From assembly GCA_900110975.1 (NCBI GenBank), contig FOFK01000005.1:184329-248328 (forward strand): a stretch of DNA of 64,000 nucleotides, in the 5' to 3' direction. Numbering within the stretch: position 1 is the first letter of the stretch; the number at the start of each line of letters is the position of its first letter. Below the pieces are notes generated by a model. That model saw only the letters and a program-made list of their open reading frames with translations, did not search any database and was not told where the DNA came from. Source of the stretch: Lachnospiraceae bacterium RM5 (lineage in GTDB: Bacteria; Bacillota; Clostridia; Lachnospirales; Lachnospiraceae). This document shows, piece by piece, positions 1 to 10,823 of this stretch. Position numbers and translations under genes: made by a program.

Positions 1-295
1 GATCTGCAACCTTAGCAACGAAATCTTTAAATTTATCATTCTTAGCAACGAAGTCTGTTTCAGAGTTAACTTCTACAACTGTAGCAACCTTATCATCTTT
101 AACTACTGCGAAAGATGTTCCTTCAGCTGCGATTCTTGAAGCTTTCTTTACAGCACTAGCTTCACCTTTTTCTCTTAAAACTTCGATAGCTTTGTCAAAA
201 TCACCATCTGTTTCAACAAGTGCTTTTTTACAGTTCATAACACCTGCACCTGTCATTTCTCTAAGCTCTTTTACCATTGCTGCTGTAATTTCCAT
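1..295 (-). CDS. tsf: Elongation factor Ts, partial (C-terminal part outside window)
   Basis: This is the N-terminal 98 codons of EF-Ts, the guanine-nucleotide exchange factor for EF-Tu in the cytoplasm. The translation begins [18 protein letters not shown] and includes the TDFVAKND segment typical of the EF-Tu-contacting N-terminal and core regions. The ATG at 295 follows a strong AGGAGG at about 304-309. It lies 35 bp downstream of rpsB on the same strand, the usual rpsB-tsf pair. The gene runs off the left edge, so its end cannot be judged. Confidence 0.95.
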   Translation of the reverse strand, partial: MEITAAMVKELREMTGAGVMNCKKALVETDGDFDKAIEVLREKGEASAVKKASRIAAEGTSFAVVKDDKVATVVEVNSETDFVAKNDKFKDFVAKVAD

Positions 296-330
296 TGTGT
301 AATCCTCCTTTATTAACTTTCACTTAAATA

Positions 331-1056
331 TTATTCTGCATCTTCAGCTTTAGCTTCTTCTACTACAGCTTCTTCACCCTGATTAGCTTCGATAACAGCA
401 TCAGCCATCTTAGAAACGATAAGCTTAACTGCTCTGATAGCATCGTCATTACCAGGGATAACATAATCTAATTCTTCTGGATCACAGTTTGTATCAGCAA
501 TACCGATAAGTTTGATTCCTAAAGAATGTGCTTCCTGAACACAGATTCTTTCTTTCTTAGGATCTACAATGAAAATAGCATCAGGAATCTTTGTCATTTC
601 TTTGATTCCGCCAAGGTTCTTTTCAAGCTTATCCCATTCTTTCTTTATATTGATAACTTCTTTCTTTGGTAATACATCAAATGTACCATCTTCAGCCATT
701 TTTTCAATAGCTTTAAGTCTTGCAATTCTAGATCTGATTGTCTTGAAGTTTGTAAGCATACCTCCAAGCCATCTTTCGTTTACATAGAACATTCCACATC
801 TTGATGCTTCAGATTTGATAGCATCCTGAGCCTGTTTCTTTGTTCCAACAAAGAGGATTGTACCTCCATCAGCAACGATATCTGCAACTGCCTTATAAGC
901 TTCATCAACTTTTCCTACAGACTTCTGTAAGTCGATGATATAGATACCATTTCTTTCTGTGTAGATATATGGAGCCATTTTAGGGTTCCATCTTCTTGTC
1001 TGATGTCCAAAGTGAACACCTGCCTCGAGTAACTGTTTCATTGAAATAACGCTCAT
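331..1056 (-). CDS. rpsB: 30S ribosomal protein S2
   Basis: Small-subunit ribosomal protein S2, 241 aa, a normal length. It shows the family opening ([25 protein letters not shown]), the [10 protein letters not shown] stretch, and the FIVDPKKE...[24 protein letters not shown] region. The C-terminus is acidic ([14 protein letters not shown]). A GGAGG sits 7-8 nt before the ATG. tsf follows, but pyrH and frr, which often follow tsf in Bacillota, are not next to it; they lie near the right end of this window. I saw no clear promoter or leader structure in the 188 bp upstream. Confidence 0.97.
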   Translation of the reverse strand: MSVISMKQLLEAGVHFGHQTRRWNPKMAPYIYTERNGIYIIDLQKSVGKVDEAYKAVADIVADGGTILFVGTKKQAQDAIKSEASRCGMFYVNERWLGGMLTNFKTIRSRIARLKAIEKMAEDGTFDVLPKKEVINIKKEWDKLEKNLGGIKEMTKIPDAIFIVDPKKERICVQEAHSLGIKLIGIADTNCDPEELDYVIPGNDDAIRAVKLIVSKMADAVIEANQGEEAVVEEAKAEDAE

Positions 1057-1244
1057 TTTCTTACCTCCATTGGTTATTTTCTTTCATGCATATCATCTTT
1101 TTGCAAAACCATGATAATCACGGCACCAATACAAAAATCAATACATGTGTTTATTATTATATTCTATTATGCCTTATAATATCTTAATTACATGACACAA
1201 CTAGGATATACTAACATAAATAGAATTTATTTTCAATAAACTTT

Positions 1245-1820
1245 TTAAATAAATTCTACTTCCCCGGTTTCAAGATCATATACAGCACCAACTACATTCA
1301 ACCCACTTTCTCTTTCGTCCTGCTGTATCATAAGACTACTCTCTACAACATCACAACAATGCATAACATTCATAATACATGCTTTATATTCATCTTTCTC
1401 GCTGCCTATGGCCTTCTTAATATCGGTAGCAATATATTCAGTATATTCATGCGAATGTCCGCTTACTACAGCATCAATCGCAGAACAATGCGTATGTCCT
1501 AGAACAACCACAAGTCCTGTTCCAAAATGTTCTTCAGCGTATACAATACTTTCAAGCTGATGGGAATCTATTACATTACCATCAACCCGAATCACAAATA
1601 AATCTCCAAGCTCTGCTGAAAAAATTGCTTCAGGAATAACTCTTGAATCTGAGCATGTAACAATAATTGCGTAAGGTGCCTGCCTGTCTTTATAATTTTT
1701 CAATAACGCTTCTTTATCTATATCAATACTTGCTTTTGAAGATTCAACATATTTTTTATTACCTTCAATAAGTTTCTTCAGAGCTTCTCTTGCCTGACAA
1801 TTATATTCAACTTTCCCCAT
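1245..1820 (-). CDS. Beta-class carbonic anhydrase
   Basis: A 191-aa cytoplasmic zinc enzyme that interconverts CO2 and bicarbonate. The zinc-site motifs are visible: CSDSR (Cys, and the Asp-Arg dyad) near residue 57 and HTHCSA (His-x2-Cys) near residue 111. The length fits the compact prokaryotic beta-CA clade. The gene is transcribed divergently from the large activase-like gene at 2056 across a 235-bp spacer. Two purine-rich stretches (GGAG, AAGGG) precede the ATG. The role is probably bicarbonate supply or pH balance during fermentation, which is inference. Confidence 0.92.
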   Translation of the reverse strand: MGKVEYNCQAREALKKLIEGNKKYVESSKASIDIDKEALLKNYKDRQAPYAIIVTCSDSRVIPEAIFSAELGDLFVIRVDGNVIDSHQLESIVYAEEHFGTGLVVVLGHTHCSAIDAVVSGHSHEYTEYIATDIKKAIGSEKDEYKACIMNVMHCCDVVESSLMIQQDERESGLNVVGAVYDLETGEVEFI

Positions 1821-1979
1821 AATATGTCCCTTCTCCTTTGCTTCATAATCGAGTAAATTTTAACAAAAAATCATCACGCACAAACACCACAAAGGGCATC
1901 TTGAATCCATTATACTTCAAAGAAAAGAAAAAATATATATTTAATTTATTTTTTTTAATTATTTTAAACATATAATAGG

Positions 1980-2008
1980 TTGAAAAAAATTTTCATTTAA
2001 ATTATAAT
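1980..2008 (+). promoter_or_regulatory. Sigma-A-type promoter of the giant activase gene
   Basis: TTGAAA at 1980-1985, a 17-nt spacer, and a perfect TATAAT at 2003-2008. The start codon is about 48 nt further on, with AGAGG before it. Confidence 0.75.
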
Positions 2009-2055
2009 GGTCTAGTTTACTGTAAATAAAGGTTTTAGGAATTAGAGGTTAATTT

Positions 2056-5000
2056 ATGAGTGAAACATATTCGTTAGGTATCGACATTGGCTCAACTACA
2101 GTTAAAGTTGCAATACTTGACTCAAAAAATAATATGATTTTTTCTGATTATGAAAGACATTATGCCAATATCCAGGAAACATTGGCATCTATATTAAAAA
2201 AAGGAAAAGAACAAACAGGTGAAATAGAAATCTGCCCTATGATAACAGGTTCCGGTGGTCTTACACTTGCAAAACACTTAGACATTTCATTTGTACAGGA
2301 AGTTGTTGCTGTTTCAAGTGCCCTTAATGACTATGCACCACAGACAGATGTTGCCATAGAACTTGGTGGCGAAGATGCAAAAATCATTTATTTTAAAGGT
2401 GGAATAGAAATGCGTATGAACGGAATATGTGCCGGAGGTACAGGTTCCTTTATCGACCAGATGGCATCCCTTTTACAGACAGATGCGCTTGGTCTTAATA
2501 ATTATGCAAAAGATTATAAGGCTATCTATCCAATTGCCGCAAGATGTGGTGTTTTTGCAAAAACAGATATCCAGCCACTTATTAACGAAGGTGCCACAAA
2601 AGAAGATTTATCAGCTTCAATTTTCCAGGCTGTTGTTAACCAGACAATCAGCGGTCTTGCATGTGGTAAGCCAATCAGGGGAAATGTAGCATTTCTTGGT
2701 GGTCCGCTTCACTTCCTTCCAGAGCTTAAAAATGCCTTTATAAGAACTCTTAACTTAACTGATGAACATATTATTGCACCAGAGCACTCACACCTTTTTG
2801 CTGCTACCGGTGCTGCACTCAACCACGATGATAAAACCACTTATTCCTTAACAAAACTTATAGATAAATTATCAAACGGCATTAAGATGAAATTCGAAAT
2901 CAAACGTATGGAACCTCTTTTTGCCAATCAGAAAGAATATGATGAATTTGTAAAACGTCATAACAAACATAAAGTTGCTTCTTCAGAACTTAAAAACTAC
3001 GAAGGCGACTGTTTCCTTGGTATTGATGCCGGTTCAACAACAACCAAAGTTGCTCTTGTTGCAGAAGATGGAACTCTTCTTTACTCCTTCTACAGCAACA
3101 ACAACGGAAGTCCTCTTGCCACATCAATCAAGGCTATAAAAGAAATTTATTCAATACTTCCTGACAGTGCAAAGATTGTTTATTCATGCTCAACAGGATA
3201 CGGTGAAGCACTTATTAAAGCAGGACTTATGCTTGATGAAGGTGAAGTTGAAACTGTTTCCCATTACTATGCTGCTTCATTTTTTGAGCCTGACGTTGAC
3301 TGTATATTAGATATCGGCGGTCAGGATATGAAATGTATAAAAATTAAAGATCATACTGTAGATTCCGTACAGTTAAACGAAGCCTGTTCTTCAGGTTGTG
3401 GTTCATTTATAGAAACATTTGCAAAATCGCTTAATTACTCAGTAAAAGACTTTGCAAAAGAAGCTTTATTTGCCAAAAACCCTGTAGATTTAGGTACAAG
3501 ATGTACAGTATTTATGAATTCAAATGTTAAGCAGGCTCAGAAAGAAGGTTCTGAAGTATCAGATATTTCTTCAGGTCTTGCATACTCTGTTATTAAAAAT
3601 GCTTTATATAAAGTCATTAAAATCACAGATCCAAAAGACCTTGGTAAAAAAGTCGTTGTACAGGGTGGTACTTTCTACAATGATGCCGTGCTTAGAAGTT
3701 TTGAAAAAATATCCGGATGTGACGCCGTAAGACCTGATATTGCAGGTATTATGGGTGCTTTTGGTGCTGCTCTTGTTGCAAGGGAAAGATATGAAATGGA
3801 GCACAAGGAAACAACAATGCTTAGCATTGACCAGATAAATAAATTACAATACCAGACATCAATGTCACGTTGTAAAGGATGTACAAACAACTGTCTTCTT
3901 ACAATAAATAAATTCACAGGCGGTCGTCAGTTTATTACCGGTAACAGATGCGAAAGAGGTCTTGGAAAAGCTAAGAACAAAGAAAACATTCCTAACCTTT
4001 TTGCTTATAAATTAAAAAGAATATTTGAATATGAATCACTTACTTCTGACGAAGCATACAGAGGAAGCGTTGGTATTCCACGTGTCCTTAATATGTATGA
4101 AAATTACCCATTCTGGGCAATATTCTTCAAAGAATTAGGTTTCAGGGTTGTATTATCACCTATGTCAAACAGAAAGATTTATGAACTTGGTATTGAATCA
4201 ATTCCTAGTGAATCTGAATGTTACCCTGCAAAACTGGCACATGGACATGTATCATGGCTTATCAAAAATGATGTAGATATGATTTTCTATCCTTGTATTC
4301 CTTATGAAAGAAACGAAACAAAGGATGCAAACAACCACTACAACTGTCCTATCGTTACTTCTTATGCTGAAAACATCAAGAATAACGTTGAAGAAATTGT
4401 AAATGGCGAAGTTAAATTCTTTAATCCATTTATGGCAATGACAAACCTGGATGTTCTTTCAAAACAGCTTGTAAAAGTATTTGGCGAAGAATTTGATATT
4501 CCTAAAAAAGAAATCGAAAAAGCTGCCTTACTTGGATGGAAAGAAATGACAGATGTTCATGATGACATAGAAAAGAAGGGTGAAGAAGTTTTAGAATACC
4601 TTAAAGAAACAGGAAAACGTGGTATCGTCCTTGCAGGTCGTCCATATCATATCGATCCTGAAATCAACCATGGTATTCCTGAACTTATTAATTCTTATGG
4701 AATTGCTGTACTTACAGAAGATTCAATTGCCCACTTAGGACATGTTGAACGACCAATTATCGTTATGGACCAGTGGATGTACCATTCAAGACTTTATAAA
4801 GCTGCAAACTTTGTTAAAACAACAGAAAACCTTGATTTAATACAGCTTAACTCATTTGGTTGCGGTCTTGATGCGGTCACAACTGACCAGATAAATGATA
4901 TTCTTTCAGATTCAGGAAAAATATACACAGTATTAAAAATCGATGAAGTAAATAACCTTGGTGCTGCAAGAATCCGTATACGTTCTTTAATTTCAGCAAT

Positions 5001-6303
5001 AAGAGTAAGGGAAAATAAAAAAATAACCCGCGTAATCAAGCCTGCTAATATTGAAAAAGTTGAATTTACTAAAAAGATGAAAAAAGAATATACTATTCTT
5101 TGCCCACAGATGTCACCTATTCATTTTGATTTATTAGAAACTGCCTTTAACAGTGCTGGTTACAACGTAGTTGTTATGAATACGGATGAAAGAAAAGCCG
5201 TAGATACAGGACTTAAGTATGTAAATAATGACGCATGCTATCCATCTTTAATTGTTGTAGGCCAGATTATGGAAGCATTACAATCAGGCGAATATGATCT
5301 TGATAAAACAGCCATACTTATTTCACAGACAGGTGGTGGATGCAGAGCTTCAAACTATATCGGATTTATCAGACGTGCTTTAAGAAAAGCTGATTTAGAG
5401 CATATTCCTGTTATTTCATTGAGCGCCCAGGGCTTAGAGAAAAACTCAGGATTTAAAATTACTCCTACTCTGCTTTATAAAGGAATTCAGGCATGTGTAT
5501 ACGGTGATGTATTTATGAAAGTCGTTTACAGAATGCGTCCTTATGAAAGAAATAAAGGCGAAACTAACGAACTTCATGCAAAATGGGCTAACATATGCAA
5601 AGAATCCCTTGCAAAGCCTGGTTTAAACATTTCTGAATTTAAGAAAAACATAAGAAATATTATCCGCGAATTTGATAATATCCCTATTACAAATGAAGTT
5701 AAACCTAAAGTTGGTGTTGTCGGGGAAATTCTTGTAAAATTCCTTCCTGCAGCAAATAACCACCTTGTAGAACTTCTTGAAAGCGAAGGAGCTGAAGCTG
5801 TTGTTCCTGATTTAATAGATTTCCTTCAGTACAGTTTTTACAATACAAACTTTAAAGCTGAAAATCTTGGAACAAAGAAATCAACTGCCACACTTTGTAA
5901 TATGGCTATTAAATTTATTGAAAACATAAGAAAAACTTCAAGAGAAGAATTTATAAAGAGTAAGCATTTTACTCCACCTGCTAAAGTTGAACATCTTGCA
6001 GAACTTGCAAAAGATGTTACTTCTATCGGTAACCAGACCGGCGAAGGGTGGTTCTTAACAGGTGAAATGCTTGAACTTATTGAGAATGGCGTTGAAAATA
6101 TAGTATGTACACAGCCATTTGGATGTCTTCCAAACCACATCGTAGGAAAAGGTGTTATTAAAGAATTAAGAAGAAAACATCCATCATCTAATATTGTTGC
6201 TGTTGACTATGATCCGGGTGCAAGCCAGGTTAACCAGCTTAACAGAATTAAACTTATGCTTTCAACTGCATATAAAAATTCTGAAAAGAAATTAGCTAAT
6301 TAA
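2056..6303 (+). CDS. Giant acyl-CoA dehydratase activase-related protein (two ASKHA domains + DUF2229 + HgdB-like)
   Basis: A 1415-aa cytoplasmic protein. Two BcrA/BadF/HgdC-type ATPase domains of the ASKHA fold start near residues 5 ([13 protein letters not shown]) and 317 ([13 protein letters not shown]). Each carries a cysteine motif ([28 protein letters not shown]) of the kind that ligates the bridging [4Fe-4S] cluster in archerases. A cysteine cluster (CKGCTNNC) follows near residue 608, then a DUF2229-like region and a C-terminal 2-hydroxyglutaryl-CoA dehydratase subunit-like region with scattered cysteines. The family is linked to ATP-driven low-potential electron transfer, and relatives include double-cubane-cluster proteins. 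The substrate is unknown. No separate dehydratase subunits lie nearby, so it appears to act alone or in trans. It has its own promoter and terminator. Confidence 0.9.
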   Translation: MSETYSLGIDIGSTTVKVAILDSKNNMIFSDYERHYANIQETLASILKKGKEQTGEIEICPMITGSGGLTLAKHLDISFVQEVVAVSSALNDYAPQTDVAIELGGEDAKIIYFKGGIEMRMNGICAGGTGSFIDQMASLLQTDALGLNNYAKDYKAIYPIAARCGVFAKTDIQPLINEGATKEDLSASIFQAVVNQTISGLACGKPIRGNVAFLGGPLHFLPELKNAFIRTLNLTDEHIIAPEHSHLFAATGAALNHDDKTTYSLTKLIDKLSNGIKMKFEIKRMEPLFANQKEYDEFVKRHNKHKVASSELKNYEGDCFLGIDAGSTTTKVALVAEDGTLLYSFYSNNNGSPLATSIKAIKEIYSILPDSAKIVYSCSTGYGEALIKAGLMLDEGEVETVSHYYAASFFEPDVDCILDIGGQDMKCIKIKDHTVDSVQLNEACSSGCGSFIETFAKSLNYSVKDFAKEALFAKNPVDLGTRCTVFMNSNVKQAQKEGSEVSDISSGLAYSVIKNALYKVIKITDPKDLGKKVVVQGGTFYNDAVLRSFEKISGCDAVRPDIAGIMGAFGAALVARERYEMEHKETTMLSIDQINKLQYQTSMSRCKGCTNNCLLTINKFTGGRQFITGNRCERGLGKAKNKENIPNLFAYKLKRIFEYESLTSDEAYRGSVGIPRVLNMYENYPFWAIFFKELGFRVVLSPMSNRKIYELGIESIPSESECYPAKLAHGHVSWLIKNDVDMIFYPCIPYERNETKDANNHYNCPIVTSYAENIKNNVEEIVNGEVKFFNPFMAMTNLDVLSKQLVKVFGEEFDIPKKEIEKAALLGWKEMTDVHDDIEKKGEEVLEYLKETGKRGIVLAGRPYHIDPEINHGIPELINSYGIAVLTEDSIAHLGHVERPIIVMDQWMYHSRLYKAANFVKTTENLDLIQLNSFGCGLDAVTTDQINDILSDSGKIYTVLKIDEVNNLGAARIRIRSLISAIRVRENKKITRVIKPANIEKVEFTKKMKKEYTILCPQMSPIHFDLLETAFNSAGYNVVVMNTDERKAVDTGLKYVNNDACYPSLIVVGQIMEALQSGEYDLDKTAILISQTGGGCRASNYIGFIRRALRKADLEHIPVISLSAQGLEKNSGFKITPTLLYKGIQACVYGDVFMKVVYRMRPYERNKGETNELHAKWANICKESLAKPGLNISEFKKNIRNIIREFDNIPITNEVKPKVGVVGEILVKFLPAANNHLVELLESEGAEAVVPDLIDFLQYSFYNTNFKAENLGTKKSTATLCNMAIKFIENIRKTSREEFIKSKHFTPPAKVEHLAELAKDVTSIGNQTGEGWFLTGEMLELIENGVENIVCTQPFGCLPNHIVGKGVIKELRRKHPSSNIVAVDYDPGASQVNQLNRIKLMLSTAYKNSEKKLAN

Positions 6304-6312
6304 AAAATTTTA

Positions 6313-6356
6313 AAGGCTATAAATACTTCTGTTTATGAAGTATTTATAGCCTTTTC
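6313..6356 (+). terminator. Intrinsic terminator of the activase gene
   Basis: Perfect 15-bp stem (arms GGCTATAAATACTTC and its complement) with a 7-nt loop, followed by CTTTTC. It is also the first unit of the 73-bp array described separately. Confidence 0.85.
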
Positions 6357-6569
6357 TTACCAAATATGCCATTTTTACTCTTCTAATAGCTATAAATTCT
6401 TCTAACTTTGAAAATTTTATAGCCGTTCCTTGCCAATTTTGCCATTTTTACTCTTCTAATAGCTATAAATTCTTCTAACTTTGAAAATTTTATAGCCTTT
6501 CCCTGCCAATTTTGCCATTTTCACTCTCAAAAAAGCTATAAATTTTTCTTGCTTTGAAAATTTTATAGC
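6316..6569. repeat. Hairpin repeat array 1 (4 units, 73-bp period)
   Basis: Units begin GCTATAAA at 6316, 6389, 6462 and 6535, exactly 73 bp apart. Each is a 35-nt block closed by TATAGC (ending 6350, 6423, 6496, 6569), separated by 38-nt linkers containing a TTTTGCCATTTT core. Unit 1 is a perfect hairpin that doubles as a terminator. In the others only the outer 8 bp pair well. The array fills the space between two convergent genes, and its last unit ends on the first base of the ung stop codon. It shares period and landmark offsets with array 2 at 20335. Confidence 0.85.
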
Positions 6570-7264
6570 TAGATTTCCCAATCAATACCAGAAATTCCAT
6601 TATCCTCAAGAAAGTTCTTTGCATCCCTAAAATGCATGCAACCAAAGAAACCTCTGTATGCTGATAAAGGACTTGGATGAGCTCCTGTTAAAACAAAGGC
6701 ATTTTCATTTGTTATCATTCCATTTTTCTTTATAGAATGATTTCCCCAAAGGATAAATACAACTTTTCTATCCGAATCATTCAGAGCTTTTATTGCCGCG
6801 TCAGTAAACTTTTCCCATCCTAAATTCTTATGAGAAAGAGCCTCATGTTCTTTAACTGTCAGTATGGTATTTAATAAAAGTATGCCTGAATCAGCCCACT
6901 TTTTTAAATATCCACTTTCTTTTTCTGATAAATTATCTACACCAGTTTCCTCTTTAATCTCTTTATAGATATTTCTTAGAGATGGTGGTAATTTTACCCC
7001 TTCTTTTACCGAAAAACTAAGACCATGGGCCTGTCCTTTTTCATGATATGGATCCTGTCCAAGTATGACTACTTTAACATCATTAAAATCTGTATATTTA
7101 AAAGCATTAAATAAATCTTCCTTAGGCGGAAATACCACTTCATTTAAATACTTTTCTTCTATTTTTTCTGATAATTCCTTAAAATAATCTTTTTTAAATT
7201 CTTCTTTTAAAACTTCCTTCCAGCCGTTATCAGGAAAAAGATTTTCTAAAAACAAATTACTCAT
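6569..7264 (-). CDS. ung: Uracil-DNA glycosylase (family 1)
   Basis: A 231-aa base-excision repair enzyme that removes uracil from DNA. It contains the catalytic GQDPYH motif ([19 protein letters not shown]), an LLLNT segment, WGNHS, and the minor-groove loop [14 protein letters not shown]. Length is normal. The ATG overlaps the end of hisF by 8 nt, so the two are probably translationally coupled. It is the last gene of a long minus-strand run and ends directly against hairpin array 1. Confidence 0.96.
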   Translation of the reverse strand: MSNLFLENLFPDNGWKEVLKEEFKKDYFKELSEKIEEKYLNEVVFPPKEDLFNAFKYTDFNDVKVVILGQDPYHEKGQAHGLSFSVKEGVKLPPSLRNIYKEIKEETGVDNLSEKESGYLKKWADSGILLLNTILTVKEHEALSHKNLGWEKFTDAAIKALNDSDRKVVFILWGNHSIKKNGMITNENAFVLTGAHPSPLSAYRGFFGCMHFRDAKNFLEDNGISGIDWEI

Positions 7265-8018
7265 ATCTTACACTGACACCTTTATCTTTAAGATATTTCT
7301 TTAAATCTTTTATCTCCATTTCTTTATAGTGAAAAAGCGAAGCTGCAAGTGCCGCATCTGCTTTACCTTCTGTAAGAACGCTTAAGAAATGTTCTTTTGT
7401 TCCTGCGCCACCTGATGCTATAACAGGTATTGATACAGCTTCTGCAACCTTCTTTGTAAGCTCATCATCATAACCATTTTTTGTTCCATCACAATCCATG
7501 CTTGTAAGAAGGATTTCTCCTGCTCCAAGCAAGTCTGCTTTTTTAGCCCACTCAATAGCATCTATTCCTGTATCTATTCTTCCACCGTGCTTATAAATAT
7601 TCCAGCTGCCATTTTCATTTCTCTTAGCATCTATGGCAACAACAACGCACTGGCTTCCAAATATATCAGCTGCTTCTTTTATAAGATTAGGATTATCTAT
7701 GGCAGCAGAATTAACTGCAACTTTATCTGCACCCTCTCTTAAAATCTCCTTAAAATCATCAACAGTTCTTATTCCACCACCTACTGTAAATGGAATAAAT
7801 ACCTGTTTTGCAACTTCCCTGACCATATCAACAACTGTTCTTCTATGATCAGAAGATGCAGTAATATCAAGAAATACAAGCTCATCAGCTCCTGCTTTAT
7901 CATAAGCCTTTGCAACTTCTATAGGATCTCCTGCATCTTTAATATTTACAAAATTTATACCTTTAACAACTCTGTTATTATCTACATCAAGACATGGAAT
8001 TATTCTTTTTGTATGCAT
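7257..8018 (-). CDS. hisF: Imidazole glycerol phosphate synthase, cyclase subunit
   Basis: A (beta/alpha)8-barrel subunit that makes IGP and AICAR from PRFAR using ammonia from HisH, in histidine biosynthesis. It contains [15 protein letters not shown] (catalytic Asp11), VAIDAKR (second catalytic Asp), TVGGGIRT and ASGGAG. I place the start at the ATG at 8018 ([12 protein letters not shown]), with AGGAGTG 7 nt upstream; an in-frame start 7 codons earlier has no comparable ribosome site. hisH ends 10 nt upstream. The rest of the his operon is not in this window. Confidence 0.96.
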   Translation of the reverse strand: MHTKRIIPCLDVDNNRVVKGINFVNIKDAGDPIEVAKAYDKAGADELVFLDITASSDHRRTVVDMVREVAKQVFIPFTVGGGIRTVDDFKEILREGADKVAVNSAAIDNPNLIKEAADIFGSQCVVVAIDAKRNENGSWNIYKHGGRIDTGIDAIEWAKKADLLGAGEILLTSMDCDGTKNGYDDELTKKVAEAVSIPVIASGGAGTKEHFLSVLTEGKADAALAASLFHYKEMEIKDLKKYLKDKGVSVRYE

Positions 8019-8028
8019 ATTATCACTC

Positions 8029-8634
8029 CTATAATTCAATAAAATTCTTTAATATCTTAAGTCCTGTTTCACCACTCTTTTCAGGATGGAACTGACATGC
8101 AAAAACATTATCCTTTTCAATAGATGCCTCAAATTTTATACCATAATCTGATTTTGCCCTTACAATATCTTTATCCTTTGCATCTAAATAATATGAATGG
8201 ACGAAATATACAAAAGAATTATCTTTTACTCCATTAAATAATCTTCCATTGTTTAAAAGTTTCAAAGAATTCCAGCCTATATGAGGAATCTTGAGTCCCA
8301 TATCACTATCAAATTTTTTTATCTTACCATCAAGTATCCCAAGGCCTGCTACTCCTTTTGCTTCATCACTTTCATTAAATAAAAGCTGAAGACCAAGACA
8401 TATTCCAAGAAATGGAGTCTTTTTATCTACCACATCATAAATAGTATTTTTTAAATTGCATTCGTTTATCTTTTCCATGCAATCCCCAAAGTTTCCTACA
8501 CCCGGAAGAATAACTTTATCAGCTGATAAAATCTCATCCTTATCTCTTGTAATTACTGTATCTTCACCCAGAAAATTTATTGCTTTCTCCACGCTCTTTA
8601 AATTTCCTGCTCCATAATCAATTATTGCTATCAT
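8029..8634 (-). CDS. hisH: Imidazole glycerol phosphate synthase, glutamine amidotransferase subunit
   Basis: A 201-aa class I glutaminase that feeds ammonia to HisF. The nucleophile motif [10 protein letters not shown] and the His-Glu pair in [16 protein letters not shown] are both present. Length is normal. The start overlaps the end of the upstream histidine kinase gene by 17 nt, with AAAGGTGG before the ATG, so the his pair looks transcriptionally attached to the two-component system. That linkage is unusual and may be only positional. Confidence 0.96.
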   Translation of the reverse strand: MIAIIDYGAGNLKSVEKAINFLGEDTVITRDKDEILSADKVILPGVGNFGDCMEKINECNLKNTIYDVVDKKTPFLGICLGLQLLFNESDEAKGVAGLGILDGKIKKFDSDMGLKIPHIGWNSLKLLNNGRLFNGVKDNSFVYFVHSYYLDAKDKDIVRAKSDYGIKFEASIEKDNVFACQFHPEKSGETGLKILKNFIEL

Positions 8635-10111
8635 AATTTACCACCTTTAAATCAAAAAAGAATTTTACGCCATCATCTACATTTTCAACACCACATTCTG
8701 TCTTATGATTTGTAGCAATAGCTTTAACAATAGAAAGACCAATACCGCTTCCGCCATATTCTCTTGTTCTTGCCTTATCTACCTTGTAAAATTTTGTCCA
8801 TATATTTTCTATATCTTCCTCAGGAATATTGCTTCCTGAATTATATACATTCAATCTTACTACATCTTCATTAATAAAATCAAGCCAGACTTTTATCCAT
8901 CCCTTGTTTTCAACATAATTAATGGCATTTGTAAGATAATTTGTAATCACTTCCTCAATCTTGAATTCATCAGCCCTTACAAAATAATTCTTATCTTCAA
9001 TAAATTCAATATTTACGTCCTTTTCCTTTGCAAGATATGAAAGTTTTCCTACAATTCCTTTAATTACTTCATTTATGGAAAAATCTTCCATTTCAAGTTC
9101 CACTGCTCCTATTTCAAGTTGATTTAAAGCAAGAAGATTTTTTACCATCTTATTCATTTTCATTGCTTCATCTTCAATTACGTCACAATAAAACTGTTTT
9201 GATTCTTCATCATCCACAACAGAATCAGACAAGCCTTCTGCATAACCCTGAATCAAAGCTATAGGAGTCTTAAGTTCATGAGAAATATTAGAAATAAATT
9301 CTTTTCTCATATTATCTATTTCTTCTTTTTTCTCAATATCTTTTTTAAGCATCTCATTTGCTGACTGAAGCTCAGATAAAGTTTTTTCAAGCTCATCCGA
9401 CATATAATTTAAATTATTTCCCAAAATACCAATCTCATCATTTGTTTTAATCATGGACTTTTCTTTAAAATTAAGATGAGCCATTTCCTCTGAAACCCTT
9501 GCAAGATGTTTAATTGGTTTTGTAAATATTCTTGTAAAAATCAGGGAACCAAATATTTCAATCGTAAAAACAATAATTGCAATATAAACAAAAAATCTGT
9601 TAGAAATATCCGCACTTTCCCTTATGCTGTTAATGGCAATTCTCATAAGGAAAATCTTATTATCACTAAAAAATCCGTTAAGCTCCAAAAATCCTGACTC
9701 ATCATTTTTATTTAATAAATATCTGCTTAAAGTATAATTATTATTTTTCTCAATAATAGAATAATTTTCACTATTTAAACCAAGATTTATTTCAAGAAGT
9801 CTTTGTACCAGTACTGTTCCATTTCCATACCTGAATATCTCACTTCCTGAATTATCAATAATAACAATGGTTATCCCATGTTTTTCACAAAGCTTGGAAA
9901 GACTTTCTTCATCATCTTCACTTATCTTTTCTGAATCTGCAAGAGATTCACTTATTTTTTCATAACAATTAAGCAATGTCTTTTCTTTTTCTTTTATATA
10001 AAATCTTGGCAGAAAAATACTGTTGATAATTATAAATACAGCAAAAGAAATTAATGTAAAAGAGCAAAGCATTAATGTAATTTTAAATCTGATTGAATTT
10101 CTTAATTTCAA
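8618..10111 (-). CDS. Two-component sensor histidine kinase
   Basis: A membrane sensor kinase of about 497 aa. It has a TM segment near residues 10-30, an extracytoplasmic domain of roughly 130 residues, a second TM segment, a HAMP-like linker, a HisKA domain (ISHELKTPIALIQGYAEGL, His near residue 280) and an HATPase_c domain with N, G1 (VDKARTREYGGSGIGLSIV) and G2 boxes. I choose the TTG at 10111 as the start: GGAG lies 8 nt upstream and the product then begins MKLRNSIRFK. An upstream ATG at 10204 would overlap the response regulator by 62 nt. The gene follows the regulator by 31 nt. The signal sensed is unknown. Confidence 0.9.
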   Translation of the reverse strand: MKLRNSIRFKITLMLCSFTLISFAVFIIINSIFLPRFYIKEKEKTLLNCYEKISESLADSEKISEDDEESLSKLCEKHGITIVIIDNSGSEIFRYGNGTVLVQRLLEINLGLNSENYSIIEKNNNYTLSRYLLNKNDESGFLELNGFFSDNKIFLMRIAINSIRESADISNRFFVYIAIIVFTIEIFGSLIFTRIFTKPIKHLARVSEEMAHLNFKEKSMIKTNDEIGILGNNLNYMSDELEKTLSELQSANEMLKKDIEKKEEIDNMRKEFISNISHELKTPIALIQGYAEGLSDSVVDDEESKQFYCDVIEDEAMKMNKMVKNLLALNQLEIGAVELEMEDFSINEVIKGIVGKLSYLAKEKDVNIEFIEDKNYFVRADEFKIEEVITNYLTNAINYVENKGWIKVWLDFINEDVVRLNVYNSGSNIPEEDIENIWTKFYKVDKARTREYGGSGIGLSIVKAIATNHKTECGVENVDDGVKFFFDLKVVNYDSNN

Positions 10112-10142
10112 TATAACATCTCCAATCCGGAAAATGCCACAC

Positions 10143-10823
10143 TTATGGCTTTTCAAACTTATATCCAAGTCCCCATATTGTCTTAATATATTCTCCACAA
10201 ACACCTAACTTACTTCTTAATTTTTTTACATGTGTATCAATTGTTCTTGTATCGCCTGAATAATCATAATTCCATACAGTTGTAAGTATTGTTTCCCTTG
10301 ATAATGCAATACCTTTATTTTCAACAAAATAAACCAAAAGCTCAAATTCTTTAAAACTTAAATCCACAGGATTTCCTTCAACTTTAACAATATGGGCTGT
10401 TTTATCAATAACAAGTTTTCCAACCTCAATAACGTCATTAACGCCTAAATTATTTGTTCTTCTAAGTATGGAATCAATTCTTGCCACAAGAATTCTTGGG
10501 CTGAATGGTTTTGAAATATATTCATCAACACCTGCATCAAAACCTATAAGCTCATCAATTTCTTCTGATTTTGCCGTAAGCATAACAATTGGAACCCTTG
10601 ACTCTTTTCTGATTTCTTTACATACCTGATATCCATCCATTATAGGCATCATAACATCAAGTACTATCAAATCTATATTTTCATCACCAAAAAAGACATC
10701 TAAAGCTTCTTCACCATTTGAAGCTGTAACAACTTCATATCCATGCTTTAATAAAAAGTCACCCACAAGTTTTCTCATTCTGCTTTCATCATCTACAACC
10801 AAAATTTTTAATTTCTTATCCAT
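10143..10823 (-). CDS. OmpR/PhoB-family response regulator
   Basis: A 226-aa DNA-binding regulator. The receiver domain carries the acidic pair D11-D12, phospho-acceptor D56 (LIVLDVMMP), T83 and K105 (SKPFSPR). The C-terminal winged helix includes LSFKEFELLVYF and TRTIDTHVKKLRSKLG...IWGLGYKF. It is paired with the histidine kinase immediately downstream. Its start overlaps the end of the glycerophosphodiesterase gene by 8 nt, with AAAGGAG inside that gene. The target genes are unknown. Confidence 0.95.
   Translation of the reverse strand: MDKKLKILVVDDESRMRKLVGDFLLKHGYEVVTASNGEEALDVFFGDENIDLIVLDVMMPIMDGYQVCKEIRKESRVPIVMLTAKSEEIDELIGFDAGVDEYISKPFSPRILVARIDSILRRTNNLGVNDVIEVGKLVIDKTAHIVKVEGNPVDLSFKEFELLVYFVENKGIALSRETILTTVWNYDYSGDTRTIDTHVKKLRSKLGVCGEYIKTIWGLGYKFEKP

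Noticed and set aside
10112..10204. N-terminal extension of the histidine kinase from the ATG at 10204
   Set aside because: It would overlap the response regulator by 62 nt, lacks a TM or other sensible sequence, and has no ribosome site, while the TTG at 10111 has GGAG at 8 nt.
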